Origin: an uncultured Burkholderiales bacterium
GTDB lineage: Bacteria; Pseudomonadota; Gammaproteobacteria; Burkholderiales; Burkholderiaceae_E
Assembly (NCBI GenBank): GCA_903923345.1
Contig: CAIXXI010000055.1
Span: forward strand, 1 to 5,066
Direction: 5' to 3'
Length of the DNA stretch: 5,066 bases
Shown here: positions 4,529 to 5,066 of the stretch, piece by piece
Layout: each line of letters starts with the position of its first letter
Position numbering within the stretch: position 1 is the first letter of the stretch
Program-made: the position numbers and the translations under genes
The notes under the pieces: model-generated
The model's input: the letters and a program-made list of their open reading frames with translations, nothing else
Database searches by the model: none
Told to the model about the DNA's origin: nothing

Positions 4529-5066
4529 TCAGCCGAGATCAACCAGCTGTTTGCCGAAATTCTCACCCTTCAGTAAGCCGATAAACGCCTGCGGTGCCGA
4601 ATCCAGTCCCTTCGAAATCGTTTCGCGGTACTTGAGCGATCCGTTGGCAACGCCCGCGGCCAGCGCAGCCAGTGCTTCCGGCCAGGCTTGCGGAAACTCA
4701 GAGACGATGAAGCCTTGAATCTTGAGGCGGCTGAGCAGCACGGCGTTGAAGCGGGTCACCGGCATCGGCTCGTCGTTGTAGCCTGCGATCAGGCCGCAGA
4801 CGGCGATGCGTCCGAAGGCATTCATGCGACCCAGCACCGCATCGAGGGTGGGACCGCCGACATTTTCAAAGTAGCCATCGATGCCATCCGGCGTGGCGGC
4901 CGCGAGGTCGGCTTCAAGGCGACCAGCTTTGTAGTCCACACAGGCGTCAAAGCCAAACTCCTTGATCACCGCAGCACATTTGGCAGCACCACCGGCCACG
5001 CCGACCACGCGGCAGCCCTTCGCCTTGGCCAGCTGACCGACCACCGAACCCACCGCGCCCGAGGCC
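4529..5066 (-). CDS. NADPH-dependent oxidoreductase, CurA/PTGR-type MDR family (5' end outside window)
   Basis: C-terminal 178 residues of a zinc-independent medium-chain reductase. This family reduces activated C=C bonds of enones such as alkenals, curcumin or prostaglandin-type substrates with NADPH. The visible part begins in the nucleotide-binding fold at ASGAVGSVVGQLAKAKGC (fragment residues 1-18, the AxGxxGxxxG motif). It continues through GVAGGAAKC (22-30), where the Lys probably contacts the NADPH phosphate, then YFENVGG, VCGLIAGYN and the family-typical end FIGLLKGENFGKQLVDLG. Full members have about 335-345 residues, so roughly 155-165 are missing. The frame stays open to position 5066; a GTG at 5053 is an internal valine, not the start. 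The gene stops 60 bases before the aldolase-like gene on the same strand. Whether it is CurA itself or a paralogue cannot be judged, because the substrate part is absent. Confidence 0.9.
   Translation of the reverse strand, partial: ASGAVGSVVGQLAKAKGCRVVGVAGGAAKCAAVIKEFGFDACVDYKAGRLEADLAAATPDGIDGYFENVGGPTLDAVLGRMNAFGRIAVCGLIAGYNDEPMPVTRFNAVLLSRLKIQGFIVSEFPQAWPEALAALAAGVANGSLKYRETISKGLDSAPQAFIGLLKGENFGKQLVDLG

Noticed and set aside
3623..4576. 317-residue plus-strand open frame opposite the aldolase-like gene
   Set aside because: It is fully antisense to a gene with clear family motifs, has no recognisable domain, and long open antisense frames are common in GC-rich DNA.

Overview
The window is a tightly packed, GC-rich bacterial chromosomal segment of ordinary housekeeping type. 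I see no RNA gene, mobile element or CRISPR array. The gene set is a folate-binding YgfZ gene followed directly by a DUF4936 gene, divergent from an mltG-tmk-holB cluster. That arrangement, with the protein sequences, points to a betaproteobacterium, probably Burkholderiales. This placement rests on remembered family and neighbourhood patterns, not on a search.

Left arm (1-1800, minus strand): mltG (endolytic murein transglycosylase), tmk (dTMP kinase) and the first 61 codons of holB (DNA polymerase III delta prime). The genes are joined by two 4-bp ATGA stop/start overlaps, so they form one translationally coupled unit. A perfect 10-bp inverted repeat surrounds the tmk/holB overlap and would place the holB start codon in a hairpin loop.

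Centre (1801-3301, plus strand): a 38-bp divergent control region contains a perfect TATAAT only eight bases upstream of the ygfZ ATG, so the ygfZ mRNA could be leaderless or nearly so. ygfZ (Fe-S cluster maintenance, GcvT-like) is followed by a small DUF4936 gene of unknown function.

Right arm (3274-5066, minus strand): read in transcription order, a CurA/PTGR-type NADPH-dependent oxidoreductase (5' end outside the window), a class II aldolase/adducin-fold protein and a GNAT acetyltransferase, probably one operon. The aldolase-like protein keeps the three zinc histidines but has glycine where fuculose aldolase has its catalytic glutamate. A strong hairpin without a U tract lies between the oxidoreductase and the aldolase-like gene. 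The GNAT gene runs tail to tail into DUF4936, and their coding ends overlap by 28 bp.

There is no gene-free stretch above 60 bp. I found no convincing novel system. The points worth a second look are the small RNA-level structures at gene junctions, the possible leaderless ygfZ promoter and the altered aldolase active site.
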